This document shows positions 63,758-64,000 of a stretch of 64,000 bases of DNA, in pieces; within the stretch, counting starts at the first letter, position 1; each line of letters begins with the position of its first letter. A program made the translations under genes and the position numbers. The notes under the pieces were generated by a model that worked only from the letters and a program-made list of their open reading frames with translations, was not told the DNA's origin and searched no databases. The stretch spans positions 62,001 through 126,000 of the forward strand of contig NZ_AAYC01000007.1 of the NCBI RefSeq assembly GCF_000169455.1. The letters run 5' to 3'. Origin of the DNA: Roseobacter sp. SK209-2-6. GTDB taxonomy: Bacteria; Pseudomonadota; Alphaproteobacteria; Rhodobacterales; Rhodobacteraceae.

Positions 63758-64000
63758 ATGCGCCGTGCCCTTTTGCTTTCCGTGGTCCTGCCCTGGATAG
63801 TTTTCTCTGGCCCTGTTCCGGCCCAGACACAGCCACCAGCAAGCGAAACCACCAAGCCAGCAGCCCTGGTCGCTGATCAGGTCTTTATCACCTCAGACCG
63901 TCGCCTGATTGCCAAAGGCAATGTGGAGGCTTTTCAGGCAGATATTCGCCTGCGTGCAAAGAGCATAACCTTTGATCAAACCGATGGCGCCCTTCAAATC
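63758..64000 (+). CDS. lptD: LPS-assembly protein LptD, N-terminal part (runs off window)
   Basis: First 81 codons of an outer-membrane protein that inserts lipopolysaccharide. Signal peptide MRRALLLSVVLPWIVFSGPVPAQ, followed by the N-terminal jellyroll domain (ALVADQVFITSDRRLIAKGNVEAF ... ADIRLRAKSITFD) typical of the LptD/LptA fold. It begins one base after the lptG stop, so the three are an operon. The barrel is outside the window. Confidence 0.93.
   Translation, partial: MRRALLLSVVLPWIVFSGPVPAQTQPPASETTKPAALVADQVFITSDRRLIAKGNVEAFQADIRLRAKSITFDQTDGALQI

Overview
The window is chromosomal DNA of an alphaproteobacterium, most likely a marine Rhodobacteraceae species of the Roseobacter group. 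The evidence is a complete Rhodobacter-type gene transfer agent (GTA) cluster, a pyruvate dehydrogenase E1-beta with its own lipoyl domain, a long acidic tail on ribosomal protein bL9, and CtrA-type TTAA-N7-TTAA boxes. Base composition is G+C rich, with more A+T-rich intergenic patches. No rRNA, tRNA, insertion sequence or CRISPR array was found.

Layout. 1-5706: 3' part of pgk, an FtsB/DivIC-like division gene, and the operon pdhA-pdhB-pdhC. 5851-8857: a small coiled-coil protein, then cysK and cysE on the minus strand. 9121-23759 (minus strand): the GTA structural cluster, transcribed from the small terminase (g1) to the very large tail protein (g15), followed by one conserved-looking downstream gene and a possible 48-residue ORF. 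The cluster shows no frameshift or stop. 24028-29945 (minus): fatty acid synthesis genes fabD, fabG, acpP and fabF, with a HisA-like paralogue between acpP and fabF, and mltG. 30182-33400: a cytochrome b561-YceI fusion, a YceI protein and a small membrane protein. 33692-34931: rpsF-rpsR-rplI. 35055-38118: a glycine-zipper lipoprotein, a lytic transglycosylase and a Tat-exported cyclic-nucleotide phosphodiesterase. 38212-43562 (minus): a chemoreceptor, trigger factor and a porin. 44245-48386: a signalling module (molybdopterin-oxidoreductase-fold periplasmic protein, hybrid histidine kinase, divergent LuxR-type regulator). 48420-57583: a processive-type glycosyltransferase, a cytochrome P450, a TfoX-domain protein, ndk, a Bcr/CflA-type transporter, an ABC-F ATPase, a MarC protein and a retropepsin-like protease. 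57708-64000: a PilZ membrane protein, then holC-pepA (minus) diverging from lptF-lptG-lptD, which runs off the end.

How the genes work together. The GTA packages host DNA into small tailed particles. Its terminase, portal, protease, capsid, connector, tail tube, tape measure, baseplate and cell-wall peptidase genes are all here in canonical order, mostly overlapping by 1-11 bases. Regulators, lysis genes and head spikes are not in this window. The fab genes feed membrane lipid synthesis, and lptFGD export lipopolysaccharide. cysE and cysK form the two-step cysteine pathway.

The most interesting unexplained signals are: (1) a protein-like reading frame without a start codon, filling the gap between capsid gene g5 and g6 and ending in an ATGA overlap with g6; (2) a 48-residue ORF immediately after the GTA cluster; (3) perfect CtrA-type boxes upstream of the division gene and of a small membrane-protein gene; (4) the periplasmic-protein, hybrid-kinase and LuxR module with a 12-base palindrome in front of the regulator; and (5) a HisA paralogue with the catalytic Asp8 replaced by Glu.
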